From: Cytophagaceae bacterium
GTDB taxonomy: Bacteria > Bacteroidota > Bacteroidia > Cytophagales > Flexibacteraceae
Assembly: GCA_947458545.1 (NCBI GenBank)
Contig: CANGYH010000007.1
Span: forward strand, 1-64,000
DNA: 64,000 nt
Reading direction: 5' to 3'
Below are positions 32,789-41,599 of the stretch, one piece after another (the first letter of the stretch is position 1; every line of letters begins with the position of its first letter). The position numbers were made by a program, and so were the translations under genes. Below the pieces are notes generated by a model. It ran no database searches. It saw only the letters and a program-made list of their open reading frames with translations, and had not been told where the DNA came from.

Positions 32789-34861
32789 GTGATGCAACCC
32801 TTTGCCATAGAGTGGCCCGGCCTGGGCTGGTGGGCCGCCGCGCTGGCCGCCGGCCTGCTGCTGGCCGGCCTGGCCCTGTGGGAGCGCCAACCCTGGAGCC
32901 GCCCCTTCCGCACCTACCTGGCCGCCAGCCGCTTTGCGCTTGGAGTGCTGCTGGTGCTCACGCTGGCCCGCCCCTTGCTGCACCGCTACACGCGCTACGA
33001 GCTGCGGCCGGTGGTAGGCATCGGGATAGACGACTCGCGCTCGGTGGGGCGTTTTCTGGGGCAGGGCGGAGCTGATACGCTGCGCACCCGCCTAGTCCGC
33101 CTGCGCCAGGGCCTGGAGGCCGGCGGCTATCGCGTGGCCTTCACTACGCTGGCGGGCGATACCACCGCCGACAGCCTGCGCCTGCAAGCCCCCCGCACCG
33201 ACCTGCAAACGCTCGGATACCTGGCCCGAGAGCCAAGGGGCGAGGGTACCCTGGCCGCCACCGTGCTGGTGACCGACGGCCTCTTTAACGAAGGCACCAA
33301 CCCGACCCTTACGCCCGCCCGGCTGCCCGTTTACACCCTAGGCATTGGCGACACCGTGCGCAGGCCAGATGCGCGCATCGCTGCCTTACGCGTAAACAAG
33401 CTGGTGGCTGCCGGAGCCAACTACACCGCCCGGGTAGAGGTGCAGGCCCAGGGCCTACCTACCCAGCGCCTAAGCCTGGTGATTGAGCAAGACGGCCAGG
33501 CCGTCGGCACCCGCCTGCTGACGCTGGGCGGCAGTGCCCGGCGTGCCCGCGTAGATTTTACCTTGCCCGCAGGCCTGCCGGGTACCCGCAGCCTGCGGGT
33601 GCGCCTGCAACCCGCCCGGGGCGAGCAAAATCTGGCCAACAACACCGCCACTGCCTATGTAGAAGTGGCCCGCCTGGCCAAGCGCGTGCTGCTGGCTGCC
33701 GCCGCCCCCCACCCAGACCTTAAGGCCATCCGCGCCGCCCTGGAGCCGCTGGAGCAGCTTGAGGTAGTGCTCTACATACCCGGCCAGACCCCCGAGCCCC
33801 AGGGCCGCTACGACGTGGCCGTGCTGCATGGGCTGCCCCAGCAAGGCCGCGCCCTGCCCTCCGTGCTGGCCGAGCTGACAGGCCGGCAACCCACCTGGTA
33901 CATCTTAACCGGCCAAACCGACCTGGCTGCCTTCTCTGCCCAAAACCCAGTGCTAAAAGTGCAGGGCACCGGCGGGCAAGACGAGGTGCAGGCCAGCTTC
34001 AACCCCGGCTTTGGCCGCTTCGTCACAGACGCCGTCCGGCCCGAGGTGCTGCGGCGGCTGCCGCCCCTATCTGCACCGTTTGGCAACTACAACGCGGCGC
34101 CTGGGGCCCAGGTGCTACTGGGCCAGCGCCTGGGGCAGACAGACAACGGCAAGCCGCTGTGGCTCTTTGGGGCAGGCTCGGGCAAGGCGGCCGGGGCGGT
34201 GCTGGCGGCCGAGGGCATCTGGCAATGGCGCTTGCAAGAGGCCTTTGCCGACGGCACACCCACCGTTACCGACTTTCTGATTGCCCGCACCGTGCAACTG
34301 CTGGCAGCCCAGGCCGAGCGCAAGCGTTTCCGCCTACAGCCCCTCACGCCCGTGGCTGACCTTGGCAACCCCGTCGGCTTTGAGGCTTATCTGGAAGACC
34401 GCACCGGCCAACCCGCACGCCCGGGGGCCATAACTCTTGCGGTGGCGGGGCCGGGCAACCTGCGCAAGACCTACACGCTGCAAACGTCTGACGGTACCAG
34501 CGGGCTAGAGTTGGCCGATTTGCCCGCCGGCACCTACACCTACCGCGCCACCACCCGCCTGGCCGGCGAGGCACTGCAAGACCAAGGCCGCTTTGCCATA
34601 CAAGCCACAGACCTGGAGGACATCGACGCCGGGGCAGACTTTGCCATGCTGCGCCGCCTGGCCCAGACCACCGGCGGCCAGTTTGCCACCTTAGGCCAAG
34701 AGCAAGGCCTGGTGCAGGCATTGGTGGCTAAGCGCCCGCCCGCCACGCTGCGCACCCACCAAACGTCTGAGCTGCTCATCAAGCAATGGTGGTGGCTGGC
34801 CCTCATCGTCGCCCTGTTTGTGGCAGAGGTGGCGGCCCGCAAGTTTAAGGGCGGGCAGTAG
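32789..34861 (+). CDS. Membrane protein with VWA-like domain
   Basis: A 690-residue protein with two N-terminal membrane spans (about residues 12-32 and 46-63) and one at the C-terminus (about 668-685). Between them is a von Willebrand A-like domain: VVGIGIDDSRSVG carries a DxSxS metal site and VLVTDGLFNEG the later Asp. Two Ig-like segments follow. This layout is common in Bacteroidota proteins of unknown function that resemble BatA/BatB and glutamine-amidotransferase-like membrane proteins. It overlaps no neighbour and ends 10 nt before the convergent SUI1 gene. The role is not assigned. Confidence 0.78.
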   Translation: MMQPFAIEWPGLGWWAAALAAGLLLAGLALWERQPWSRPFRTYLAASRFALGVLLVLTLARPLLHRYTRYELRPVVGIGIDDSRSVGRFLGQGGADTLRTRLVRLRQGLEAGGYRVAFTTLAGDTTADSLRLQAPRTDLQTLGYLAREPRGEGTLAATVLVTDGLFNEGTNPTLTPARLPVYTLGIGDTVRRPDARIAALRVNKLVAAGANYTARVEVQAQGLPTQRLSLVIEQDGQAVGTRLLTLGGSARRARVDFTLPAGLPGTRSLRVRLQPARGEQNLANNTATAYVEVARLAKRVLLAAAAPHPDLKAIRAALEPLEQLEVVLYIPGQTPEPQGRYDVAVLHGLPQQGRALPSVLAELTGRQPTWYILTGQTDLAAFSAQNPVLKVQGTGGQDEVQASFNPGFGRFVTDAVRPEVLRRLPPLSAPFGNYNAAPGAQVLLGQRLGQTDNGKPLWLFGAGSGKAAGAVLAAEGIWQWRLQEAFADGTPTVTDFLIARTVQLLAAQAERKRFRLQPLTPVADLGNPVGFEAYLEDRTGQPARPGAITLAVAGPGNLRKTYTLQTSDGTSGLELADLPAGTYTYRATTRLAGEALQDQGRFAIQATDLEDIDAGADFAMLRRLAQTTGGQFATLGQEQGLVQALVAKRPPATLRTHQTSELLIKQWWWLALIVALFVAEVAARKFKGGQ

Positions 34862-34871
34862 CCAGCGGTTT

Positions 34872-35201
34872 TTACTTGGCCCGGCTATAGCCCGCCTTGT
34901 GCAGGGCGGCCAGCACCTTCTCGCGCACGTCGCCTTGTATCAAGATCAGCCCGTCTTTGGCCGAGCCGCCCGTGCCCGATACCGTTTTGAGCCGCTTGCA
35001 AAGGGCCTCCAGATCATCTGCCCGGCCCACGAAGCCATCTACCACGGTGGTGGGCTTGCCGTTGCGCTTCTCTAGCCGCAGGCGCAAGGGCTGGGCCCCT
35101 GGTGACAGCGTATCGGCCTCGGCTGGCGTGTTGAAGTTGTATTGATAGCCAGGGTCTGTGCTGTACACCACACCCTCGGCCAAACGATTCTTTTTAGACA
35201 T
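34872..35201 (-). CDS. SUI1/eIF1-like translation factor (YciH family)
   Basis: A 109-residue protein starting MSKKNRLAEGVVYSTDP, the standard beginning of bacterial YciH-like proteins. The SUI1 domain covers about residues 40-109 with LRLEKRNGKPTTVVDGF, VSGTGGSAKDGLILIQGD and VLAALHKAGY. The family resembles the eukaryotic start-codon selection factor eIF1; its bacterial role is not well defined. The frame extends upstream, but the ATG used here matches relatives. Confidence 0.92.
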   Translation of the reverse strand: MSKKNRLAEGVVYSTDPGYQYNFNTPAEADTLSPGAQPLRLRLEKRNGKPTTVVDGFVGRADDLEALCKRLKTVSGTGGSAKDGLILIQGDVREKVLAALHKAGYSRAK

Positions 35202-35308
35202 AGCGGCAAGCGGCCAGGCCAGACAAAGCCCCTCTATAGAGCGTTGCCCAACCTGCATCCCAAGATACATATATGGATACATACGCAGCGTCCGCCTCTA
35301 TGGCGGCG

Positions 35309-35818
35309 CTAATCCTTAAAGCCTGCACTACCCGCCCTATGCGCCAACGGCGCCGCAAAGGCCAGGGCCAGCAGCAGCAGCAGCGCGGCCCACTCAAACG
35401 CGGCGGCGTGGTAGGCTACCAGCGTTTGCCCGGCCCCGGCCAGGGTGCCGCCGGTATAGGCCTGCAGGGGTAGGGTGCCCTCGGCAGCGGCCACGGCGGG
35501 GAGAAGGGTGCGCGCCAGCACGGCCAGCAGCACGGCGGCCAGGATACCGCCACTGAGCCACTCCGTAGGGGCAGAGAGGGGGCCACGGGCAGGGTCGGGG
35601 CGCTGGGCCGTCATCACGCCGAAGAGCAGCAGCACCAGCACGCCGCCGGCATACACCAGCAACTGGGCGGCGCCGGCGGCCTCGGCCCCGGCCAGAAAGT
35701 ACACAAAGCCCAGGCCCACCACCACGCCCAGCAGCGCCAGCACCGCCCGCACCACGCGCCGGGCCGCCAGCAGGGCCAGGCACAAGAAAACCAGCAGGGC
35801 CGCCAGGGCATAGAACAT
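35309..35818 (-). CDS. nuoJ: NADH-quinone oxidoreductase subunit J
   Basis: A 169-residue membrane subunit of complex I with five hydrophobic segments. The third carries [20 protein letters not shown], which matches the conserved NuoJ span around a Gln-Leu-Val-Tyr-x-Gly core. NuoJ sits in the membrane arm near the quinone chamber. It is alone here: a SUI1 gene lies downstream and smpB is divergent upstream, so it is cut off from the usual nuo operon. A GTG two codons upstream is an alternative start. Confidence 0.88.
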   Translation of the reverse strand: MFYALAALLVFLCLALLAARRVVRAVLALLGVVVGLGFVYFLAGAEAAGAAQLLVYAGGVLVLLLFGVMTAQRPDPARGPLSAPTEWLSGGILAAVLLAVLARTLLPAVAAAEGTLPLQAYTGGTLAGAGQTLVAYHAAAFEWAALLLLLALAFAAPLAHRAGSAGFKD

Positions 35819-35876
35819 AGGCACAAAAGTAGGCCCTACCTTTGCCCCCCGCTTCTGCGTACCTTACACAGCTTTT

Positions 35877-36335
35877 ATGGCCAGCACCCGGTTTGAAAAG
35901 CGCCTCTCCGTTAAAAACAGCAGGGCGTATTACGACTACCACATCCTGGACACGTACCAGGCAGGCATCGTGCTGCGCGGTACGGAGATTAAGTCTGTGC
36001 GCGAAAACAAGCTGAACATGCAAGACAGCTACTGCCAGTTTCGCAACGGAGAGCTGTACGTGGTCAACCTCTACATAGCCCCCTACGAGCAGGGCACCTA
36101 CAACAACCACGAGCCCCGCCGCGATCGTAAACTGCTGCTGAAGCGCAAGGAGCTCCGCAAGCTGGAGAAGGACTTTGCCCACACCCAAGGCCAGACCATG
36201 GTACCCACCCGCCTCTACATCAACGACCGCGGCCTCTGCAAGCTGGAGGTGGGCCTGGCCCGGGGCAAAAAAGCCTTCGACAAGCGCGACACCATAAAGG
36301 AGCGCGACCTGCAGCGCGAGCTGCGCGATGCCTAA
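35877..36335 (+). CDS. smpB: SsrA-binding protein SmpB
   Basis: A 152-residue protein of normal length that escorts tmRNA to stalled ribosomes. Family words are [54 protein letters not shown] and the C-terminal [28 protein letters not shown] -7-like element lies about 35 nt upstream. Its stop overlaps the start of the glycosylase gene by 8 nt. The tmRNA gene itself is not seen in the window. Confidence 0.96.
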   Translation: MASTRFEKRLSVKNSRAYYDYHILDTYQAGIVLRGTEIKSVRENKLNMQDSYCQFRNGELYVVNLYIAPYEQGTYNNHEPRRDRKLLLKRKELRKLEKDFAHTQGQTMVPTRLYINDRGLCKLEVGLARGKKAFDKRDTIKERDLQRELRDA

Positions 36336-36984
36336 CCGCCCCGTCCCCACCCTGCTGGCCCTCCAGGTGGCGGCCCAGGGCACGCCCCTGCCGCCCGACT
36401 TCTACACCCACCCCAATGCCGAGTGGGTGGCCCGCCACCTGCTGGGCAAGGTGCTCTGCACGGCGCTGGAGGGCGGGCTGACGGCGGCCATCATCGTAGA
36501 GACAGAGGCCTATAAGGGCAGCGGAGACGCCGCCTGCCACAGCCACCTGGGCCGCCATACCGCCCGCACCGCGGTAATGTACCGCCCCGGCGGGCTGGCC
36601 TATGTGTACCTCTGCTACGGGCTGCACCACCTCTTCAACATCGTTACTGGGCCAGAGGGCCAGGCCGACGCCGTCCTCATCCGCGCGGCCGAGCCGCTGG
36701 AGGGGCTGGCCATGATGGCCCAGCGCCGCGGTTTGCGGCCAGACCATCCGGCCCTGCTGCGCGGGCCCGGCGCCCTTAGCCAGGGGCTGGGCATCAGCAA
36801 GGCCCACAACGGGCACGACCTGCACCAGGGCCAGATCTGGATAGAAGACCGGGGCCTGGCCCTGCCCGAAGAAGCCGTCCGCACCGGGCCCCGCATCGGG
36901 GTGGACTATGCCAGGGCCGACGCCCTGCTGCCCTGGCGCTTTTGGGTGGCCGGCAGCCGGTTTGTGAGTGCGAAGCGCACCTGA
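36328..36984 (+). CDS. DNA-3-methyladenine glycosylase (AAG/MPG family)
   Basis: A 218-residue base-excision repair enzyme that removes alkylated purines. The family signature is [18 protein letters not shown], followed by [20 protein letters not shown] with the catalytic Tyr region, and [11 protein letters not shown]. Length and motifs match AAG proteins. It overlaps smpB by 8 nt and is followed within 39 nt by a methyltransferase-nuclease gene on the same strand, although the three probably have unrelated jobs. Confidence 0.93.
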   Translation: MPNRPVPTLLALQVAAQGTPLPPDFYTHPNAEWVARHLLGKVLCTALEGGLTAAIIVETEAYKGSGDAACHSHLGRHTARTAVMYRPGGLAYVYLCYGLHHLFNIVTGPEGQADAVLIRAAEPLEGLAMMAQRRGLRPDHPALLRGPGALSQGLGISKAHNGHDLHQGQIWIEDRGLALPEEAVRTGPRIGVDYARADALLPWRFWVAGSRFVSAKRT

Positions 36985-37022
36985 GGGTGGGCGTGGCCGG
37001 GGCTGCCGCATATTTGCAGCCT

Positions 37023-38762
37023 ATGTCCTTTATCAACAAACTGCTGCTGGGCGACAATCTGGAAATCCTGAAAGGCTTGCCCGACGAGTCCGTAGATCTC
37101 GTCTATCTGGACCCGCCGTTTTTCTCGAACCGCAACTATGAGGTGATTTGGGGAGACAGCGGGGAGGTGCGCAGCTTCCAGGACCGGTGGAGCGGCGGGG
37201 TGGATCATTACATCGCCTGGCTCAAAGAGCGCGTGGCCGAGATGCACCGCATTCTGAAGCCGACCGGCAGCATCTTTCTGCACTGCGACTGGCATGCCAA
37301 TGCCTACATCCGCGTAGAAATTCTGGATAAACTGTTTGGGTATGGGAATTTTAGAAATGAGATAATATGGAAAAGAACAAATGCACACAACGAAGAAGGG
37401 CAACTGGGTAAAATATACGATACTATTTTTTACTATTCGAAAACATCAAGACCAAATTTTAACACTATAAAGTCACCGTATGATGTTGGCTATATTGATA
37501 GTTTCTTTAAACATGAAGACAATAGAGGTCAGTATAGATTACAAGTTTTAACTGGTGCAGGAACTCGGAATGGTGATTCTGATAGCGAATGGAATGGTTA
37601 TATTCCTTCGAAGTCAGGAAGGCATTGGGCAATGCCCAAAAAACTATTTGCCAAAGTTGCGGAAGGAATTGATACTACGGGCTGGTCGATTATCCAGAAG
37701 CTTGATCTTTTATTTGAACATGGTCATATCGTTTTCACTAAGAACGGAACACCTAATTATAAGCAATACATAGATGATCACGGTGGTGTCCAAGTAAATG
37801 ATCTTTGGACTGATATCGAAAATGTTTCCCTAAAAGCTGAGCGAATCGGCTATCCCACACAAAAACCAATTGCCTTACTTGAAAGAATTATCAAAATAGC
37901 CAGCAACGAGGGCGACATCGTCCTAGACCCCTTCGTAGGGGGCGGCACAACGGTGGCCGCCGCCGACAAACTGCAACGGCGGTGGATCGGCATAGACCAG
38001 TCGGTGCAGGCCGTAAAGGTGACGGAGCTGCGCCTAAACCAGCAGCAGGCTTTGTTTTCGCAGCCGTTTACGGTGCAGCTCCACAAATACGACTACGACC
38101 GTTTGCGGAACATGGACGCCTTTGAATTCGAGCAGTTTATCGTAACGCAGTTCGGCGGGCAGGTCAACAAAAAGCAACGCGGAGACCTGGGTATGGATGG
38201 CAAGGCCGCAGACGGCCGCCCCATCCAGGTAAAGCGCAGCGACGACATAGGCCGCAACGTGGTAGATAACTTCAAAGCCGCCTGCGAGCGCTACGATAAA
38301 AAGGCTTACGAGGCCGCCAAAGCCGAGCGGCGGCCCATCGGCACCATCATCGCCTTCAGCTTCGGTAAAGGGGCCATCCAAGAGGTAGCCCGACTAAAAA
38401 ACCAGGAGGATGTCTTTATTGACCTCAAGCGGGTAGATGAGATTATCCCCATAGCTCAAAAGCCAAAACTCACCGTTAGCCTCCAGGACGCAGGCTCAGA
38501 CAAAAAGGGTCTGCGAGAAATCGCTTTCGCGGCCCTGGGCGAGAGCCCGGCCGGCATAGAGTTTTATGCCTGGGATTTTGAACATGACCCGGCCAAAGGT
38601 TTCAAACCAACGGTGTTGATAGACAAAGAAGGGATGCAGACCTTCCGCTTCAAGCCCGGTATGCACACCATCGCCGCCAAGGTGATAGACAACGATGGCA
38701 TGGAGGCCATCGAAACACTACGCCTCAAAGTGAACGGAGAGGTTACGCGGGTGGGGGGGTAA
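37023..38762 (+). CDS. DNA methyltransferase fused to an Mrr-type nuclease and an Ig/PKD-like tail
   Basis: A 579-residue protein when started at MSFINKLLLGDNLEILKG. Residues 1-335 are a beta-class amino-methyltransferase: DPPF (motif IV) at 30-33 precedes DPFVGGGT (motif I) at 302-309. Between them lies the target-recognition region, about residues 105-290, encoded by DNA strikingly AT-richer than either side. Residues about 364-500 look like an Mrr-family PD-(D/E)xK nuclease: DAFEFEQFIVTQFGG, then D392 and Q402-V-K404. The last 75 residues (FYAWDFEHDP..TIAAKVIDNDGMEAIE) recall a PKD/Ig fold. Modification and cutting may be in one chain. It follows the glycosylase gene by 38 nt. Confidence 0.85.
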   Translation: MSFINKLLLGDNLEILKGLPDESVDLVYLDPPFFSNRNYEVIWGDSGEVRSFQDRWSGGVDHYIAWLKERVAEMHRILKPTGSIFLHCDWHANAYIRVEILDKLFGYGNFRNEIIWKRTNAHNEEGQLGKIYDTIFYYSKTSRPNFNTIKSPYDVGYIDSFFKHEDNRGQYRLQVLTGAGTRNGDSDSEWNGYIPSKSGRHWAMPKKLFAKVAEGIDTTGWSIIQKLDLLFEHGHIVFTKNGTPNYKQYIDDHGGVQVNDLWTDIENVSLKAERIGYPTQKPIALLERIIKIASNEGDIVLDPFVGGGTTVAAADKLQRRWIGIDQSVQAVKVTELRLNQQQALFSQPFTVQLHKYDYDRLRNMDAFEFEQFIVTQFGGQVNKKQRGDLGMDGKAADGRPIQVKRSDDIGRNVVDNFKAACERYDKKAYEAAKAERRPIGTIIAFSFGKGAIQEVARLKNQEDVFIDLKRVDEIIPIAQKPKLTVSLQDAGSDKKGLREIAFAALGESPAGIEFYAWDFEHDPAKGFKPTVLIDKEGMQTFRFKPGMHTIAAKVIDNDGMEAIETLRLKVNGEVTRVGG

Positions 38763-38876
38763 ACGGCGTAAGGCAGGATTAGCCTACGTAATGATAGATT
38801 ATGAATGAAAAAACATAACGATTACTTGCATATTCAAATTGTGCTCATTATTTTTGATTAACTAACCTGTCTTTCT

Positions 38877-39590
38877 ATGAAAGTTACTATTAAAACCTTA
38901 CTAGCCTGCGCTGCAGTGGCGGCGCTCTCCCCCGCCTGCACCCAGCAGGATGAACCAATCCGTACCAACGTCGAGCAACAGACGGCCCATGCCCAAGCTC
39001 GGGAAGGTATCGAAGTGCTCCCCCAAACCGCAGATGAAGTCCTAAAGAGCCTTTTAGTCTACAAAGTAAGCAAAGAGGGTGAAACGGTCCAGATACGTTC
39101 TGGTCAAGTAGCGTATCCCAGCTTAGAGTATCTTGGTTCCCAAGCCACATCAGAGGGTAAAGTGCATACCTTCACCACAGGCGGCAAATGGTACCGGGTG
39201 CTACTAAACAACGATGAGTCCAAAGAGTCTTACGTACGCACAGCAGCTAACCAAGGCGGACTCGTAGAACCCGGATCGTACCAAGAGGAAACCTTCTTTG
39301 AGGGTGAGATTTCTACCTACGATATCGACGAAAAGGTGCCTACCACCGTCTTTTTCGAAGAGTTGATCTTTGGTATAGAACTGCTGAAGGGAGAGCCTTT
39401 CGAGATTCCTCAACCTATAGTTGCACCGGGTCACCGTAGGGCTGTTTGCCGTGGAACTAACCAGGGTCTTGTCTTTAATTGCTTGCATGCTACGGCAGCG
39501 GCACGTTGTGGTGGCCACAATAGCTATACACATGGCGGTATGAGCTTTAACGGAAGGCGAGGTAGCATGAACTACGAGTGCCTCCAGTAA
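38877..39590 (+). CDS. Lipoprotein of unknown function, Cys-rich C-terminus
   Basis: A 237-residue protein with a lipoprotein signal (MKVTIKTLLACAAVAALSPAC, Cys21). The mature part is mostly polar and acidic, then changes at about residue 190 to a short Cys/His/Gly-rich end (CRGTNQGLVFNC, ARCGGHNSYTHGGMSF, NYECLQ). The tail suggests metal binding or disulfides. I do not recognise a family. An AT-rich 114-nt gap separates it from the methyltransferase gene and probably holds its own promoter. A perfect terminator follows. Confidence 0.65.
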   Translation: MKVTIKTLLACAAVAALSPACTQQDEPIRTNVEQQTAHAQAREGIEVLPQTADEVLKSLLVYKVSKEGETVQIRSGQVAYPSLEYLGSQATSEGKVHTFTTGGKWYRVLLNNDESKESYVRTAANQGGLVEPGSYQEETFFEGEISTYDIDEKVPTTVFFEELIFGIELLKGEPFEIPQPIVAPGHRRAVCRGTNQGLVFNCLHATAAARCGGHNSYTHGGMSFNGRRGSMNYECLQ

Positions 39591-39620
39591 CTCACTCCTA
39601 GATACCGCTGCTTTGGCACA

Positions 39621-39649
39621 AAAAGCCCGGCCCGCAAGGCCGGGCTTTT
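39621..39649 (+). terminator. Terminator after the lipoprotein gene
   Basis: AAAAGCCCGGCC and GGCCGGGCTTTT form a perfect 12-bp stem around a 5-nt loop, with the T-run built into the stem. Confidence 0.92.
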
Positions 39650-39661
39650 ACGTTGGCGGGT

Positions 39662-40063
39662 ATGGATTTTCTGACCCTCTATGCCAACCTGGTGCGGGCC
39701 CTGCGCCTCAGCCAGGCCTTTGCCCACGTAGGAGCCATTACCCAACCGGCCGACACGCTGGCCACAGCCATATCTGGCGGGTTGCCCGCCGTGCTGGTGG
39801 CCCTGCCAGACCTTAGCTGGCTGCCGCCTACCCCCGGGGCAGGCAATTACACCGGCCTGGCCCGTGTAGAGCTTACCCTACAGGCCGACCCCGCCCGCAC
39901 CGACGCCGGCACGCTGCGGCTGCTGGTGCAGCAACTGCGCGCCATGGCCCTGGCGGCAGACCCGGCCGGCTCTGCCCTGCTGCTGCAAGACAGGCTGCTG
40001 CCGGGCCCCTTGTTCGACTACCGCATTACGGTGCGCTACAAAGTGGTAGAGCCGCTGCCCTAG
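39662..40063 (+). CDS. Protein of unknown function
   Basis: From MDFLTLYANLVRALRLSQAF this gives a 133-residue soluble protein with alternating helix and strand, little charge, many Ala and Leu, and a C-terminal strand pair (LFDYRITVRYKVVEPLP). It lacks a signal peptide. The size and final strands vaguely recall phage minor tail or terminator proteins, but no phage gene is nearby, so I leave it unnamed. It starts 12 nt after a strong terminator, so its promoter must lie within or before that hairpin. Confidence 0.55.
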   Translation: MDFLTLYANLVRALRLSQAFAHVGAITQPADTLATAISGGLPAVLVALPDLSWLPPTPGAGNYTGLARVELTLQADPARTDAGTLRLLVQQLRAMALAADPAGSALLLQDRLLPGPLFDYRITVRYKVVEPLP

Positions 40064-40074
40064 CCGGGCCGGGC

Positions 40075-40602
40075 TTAGTCTTCTTGCTCGATGTCGAAGA
40101 TGGAGCGCAGCTCGGTGGCCTCGTCGGGTTTCATGCGCCCGGCCAAAATGAGGCGTAGCTGCCGGCGGCGCAGGGCACCGTCGTAGTGGCGGCGCTCCTC
40201 TTCGGTTTCGGGCTCGACGGCGGGCACATCTATGGGCCGGCCCATCTGATCTACGGCCACGAAGGTGAAGTACGCGTCGTTGCTCTTAAAAGACTGCTGC
40301 ATAAGCAGGTCTTCGGCGCAGGCCGTCACATGCACCTCCATGCTGCTGTTGAAGGCGCGCGTAACCTTGGCCTGCAGCGTAACGGCCATCCCGAGCTTAA
40401 TCTGCTTGCGAAAGCTGATATGGTCTGCCGAGGCCGTGACGACAACGCGGCCGCAGTGCTTTTGGGCGCTCATGGCGGCCACGATGTCCATCAGGTGCAT
40501 CATGCGGCCACCCATCATGTTGCCGAGGGTGTTGGTGTCGTTGGGCAGCACCAGCTCGGTGGTCTGCACAAAGCTGTCTTGGGGGGTCTTGGCGGCAGGC
40601 AT
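40075..40602 (-). CDS. Acyl-CoA thioesterase, hotdog fold (YciA/ACOT-like)
   Basis: A 175-residue enzyme that hydrolyses acyl-CoA thioesters. The hotdog-domain helix is clear: NTLGNMMGGRMMHLMDIVAA with the conserved Gly-Gly and the catalytic Asp. Strand segments VVVTASADHISFRKQI and YFTFVAVD follow. A C-terminal extension (about residues 125-175) rich in Arg and Glu is also seen in many Bacteroidota homologues. The frame upstream of MPAAKTPQDSF runs into a low-complexity repeat and is not used. Confidence 0.9.
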   Translation of the reverse strand: MPAAKTPQDSFVQTTELVLPNDTNTLGNMMGGRMMHLMDIVAAMSAQKHCGRVVVTASADHISFRKQIKLGMAVTLQAKVTRAFNSSMEVHVTACAEDLLMQQSFKSNDAYFTFVAVDQMGRPIDVPAVEPETEEERRHYDGALRRRQLRLILAGRMKPDEATELRSIFDIEQED

Positions 40603-40612
40603 ACTGCAAAGG

Positions 40613-40723
40613 TGGCGAGAAAGTTGAGAGTTGAAAGTTGAAAGTTGAGAGTTGTAGCGCGGGCTGCAGCCCGCGACGCCCCGTCTACTGTGCCATGGCT
40701 GTGTCATGGCACAGTAGACGGGG
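40613..40723. repeat. Low-complexity string and a perfect 19-bp hairpin before rpsF
   Basis: Bases 40613-40653 are an AGTTGAGAGTTGAAAGTTGA string. GCGGGCTGCAGCCCGC follows at about 40659. Then 40679-40697 and 40705-40723 form a perfect 19-bp stem with a 7-nt loop (left arm begins CCCCGTCTACTG). The hairpin is 37 nt upstream of the rpsF -33 element, between divergent genes, so it is not an ordinary terminator. Confidence 0.8.
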
Positions 40724-40759
40724 GTAAAGTTTGACGCTCAACTTTCTTTGCACAGGCCC

Positions 40760-40790
40760 TTTGACAATCAAGGCCTTGTTCGTATCTTTG
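40760..40790 (+). promoter_or_regulatory. Bacteroidota-type promoter of the rpsF operon
   Basis: TTTG at 40760-40763 and TATCTTTG at 40783-40790 are 19 nt apart, matching the -33 TTTG / -7 TAnnTTTG consensus for the primary sigma factor of this phylum. The -7 element ends 21 nt before the rpsF ATG. Confidence 0.85.
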
Positions 40791-40811
40791 CACCCCAATT
40801 CTCAAATTCTC

Positions 40812-41183
40812 ATGAAAAAGAATTACGAGACGGTCTTCATTTTAACTCCCGTTTTGTCTGAGCCTCAGATGAAGGAGACCGTCGCCAAATTTGCCAAGTT
40901 GCTCACCGATCTGGGAGCCGAAATCGTCAACACCGAAGAGTGGGGCCTGCGCAATCTGCAGTATCCCATCGCGCACAAGTCTACCGGCTACTATGCCCTG
41001 GTAGAGTTTGCGGCCGAGCCTTCAGCCATCAAAACGCTGGAGACCGAGTACCGCCGCGACGAGCGTGTGATCCGTTTCTTGACCACCGCGCTAGACAAGC
41101 ACGCCGTGGCCTACAACGAGAAGCGCCGCACCGGAGTCTTCAACCGCAAGCCCGCCGAGGCAGAGGCCGTAGCCGCCGAGTAA
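40812..41183 (+). CDS. rpsF: 30S ribosomal protein S6
   Basis: A 123-residue S6 protein starting [20 protein letters not shown], with the family core [20 protein letters not shown] and the usual acidic, Ala-rich end. It binds S18 and the central domain of 16S rRNA. The upstream in-frame start at 40731 lies before the promoter and is rejected. It is the first gene of the S6-S18-L9 unit. Confidence 0.97.
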   Translation: MKKNYETVFILTPVLSEPQMKETVAKFAKLLTDLGAEIVNTEEWGLRNLQYPIAHKSTGYYALVEFAAEPSAIKTLETEYRRDERVIRFLTTALDKHAVAYNEKRRTGVFNRKPAEAEAVAAE

Positions 41184-41244
41184 GCGCGCCGCCACGATTT
41201 CACTTTTCAACTTCCCATCACAAGCAACTCCATCCGTACGCAAC

Positions 41245-41535
41245 ATGGCAACGCCCCGTTCTAACGGCCGCAACGCTTCTGGCTCCAACGGCAACTCGGC
41301 CTTTGGTAAAAACCAAGAGCAACGCAAAAAGTACTGCCGCTTCAAGAAAAGCGGTATCAAGTACATCGACTACAAAGACCCCAACTTCTTGCTCAAGTTC
41401 GTCAACGAGCAAGGCAAACTGCTGCCCCGCCGCCTGACGGGTACCAGCGCCAAGTTTCAGCGCAAAGTAGGCCAGGCCGTAAAACGCGCCCGCCACTTGG
41501 CCCTGCTGCCTTACGTAGCCGACGCCCTGAAATAG
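41245..41535 (+). CDS. rpsR: 30S ribosomal protein S18
   Basis: A 96-residue S18 protein with the conserved [16 protein letters not shown], then [17 protein letters not shown] and [12 protein letters not shown]. The N-terminal 25 residues are a Ser/Gly/Asn-rich extension. It pairs with S6 on the small subunit platform and lies 61 nt after rpsF. Confidence 0.97.
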   Translation: MATPRSNGRNASGSNGNSAFGKNQEQRKKYCRFKKSGIKYIDYKDPNFLLKFVNEQGKLLPRRLTGTSAKFQRKVGQAVKRARHLALLPYVADALK

Positions 41536-41599
41536 ACCTACGCCCCCTTTCAATCATCCCACATCAACGCTAAGCTGCTGACAAGCACCCTTACCGAAA

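Noticed and set aside
39662-40063. Phage tail-type protein, hence a prophage
   Set aside because: The resemblance is only in size and strand order, and no other phage gene lies nearby.
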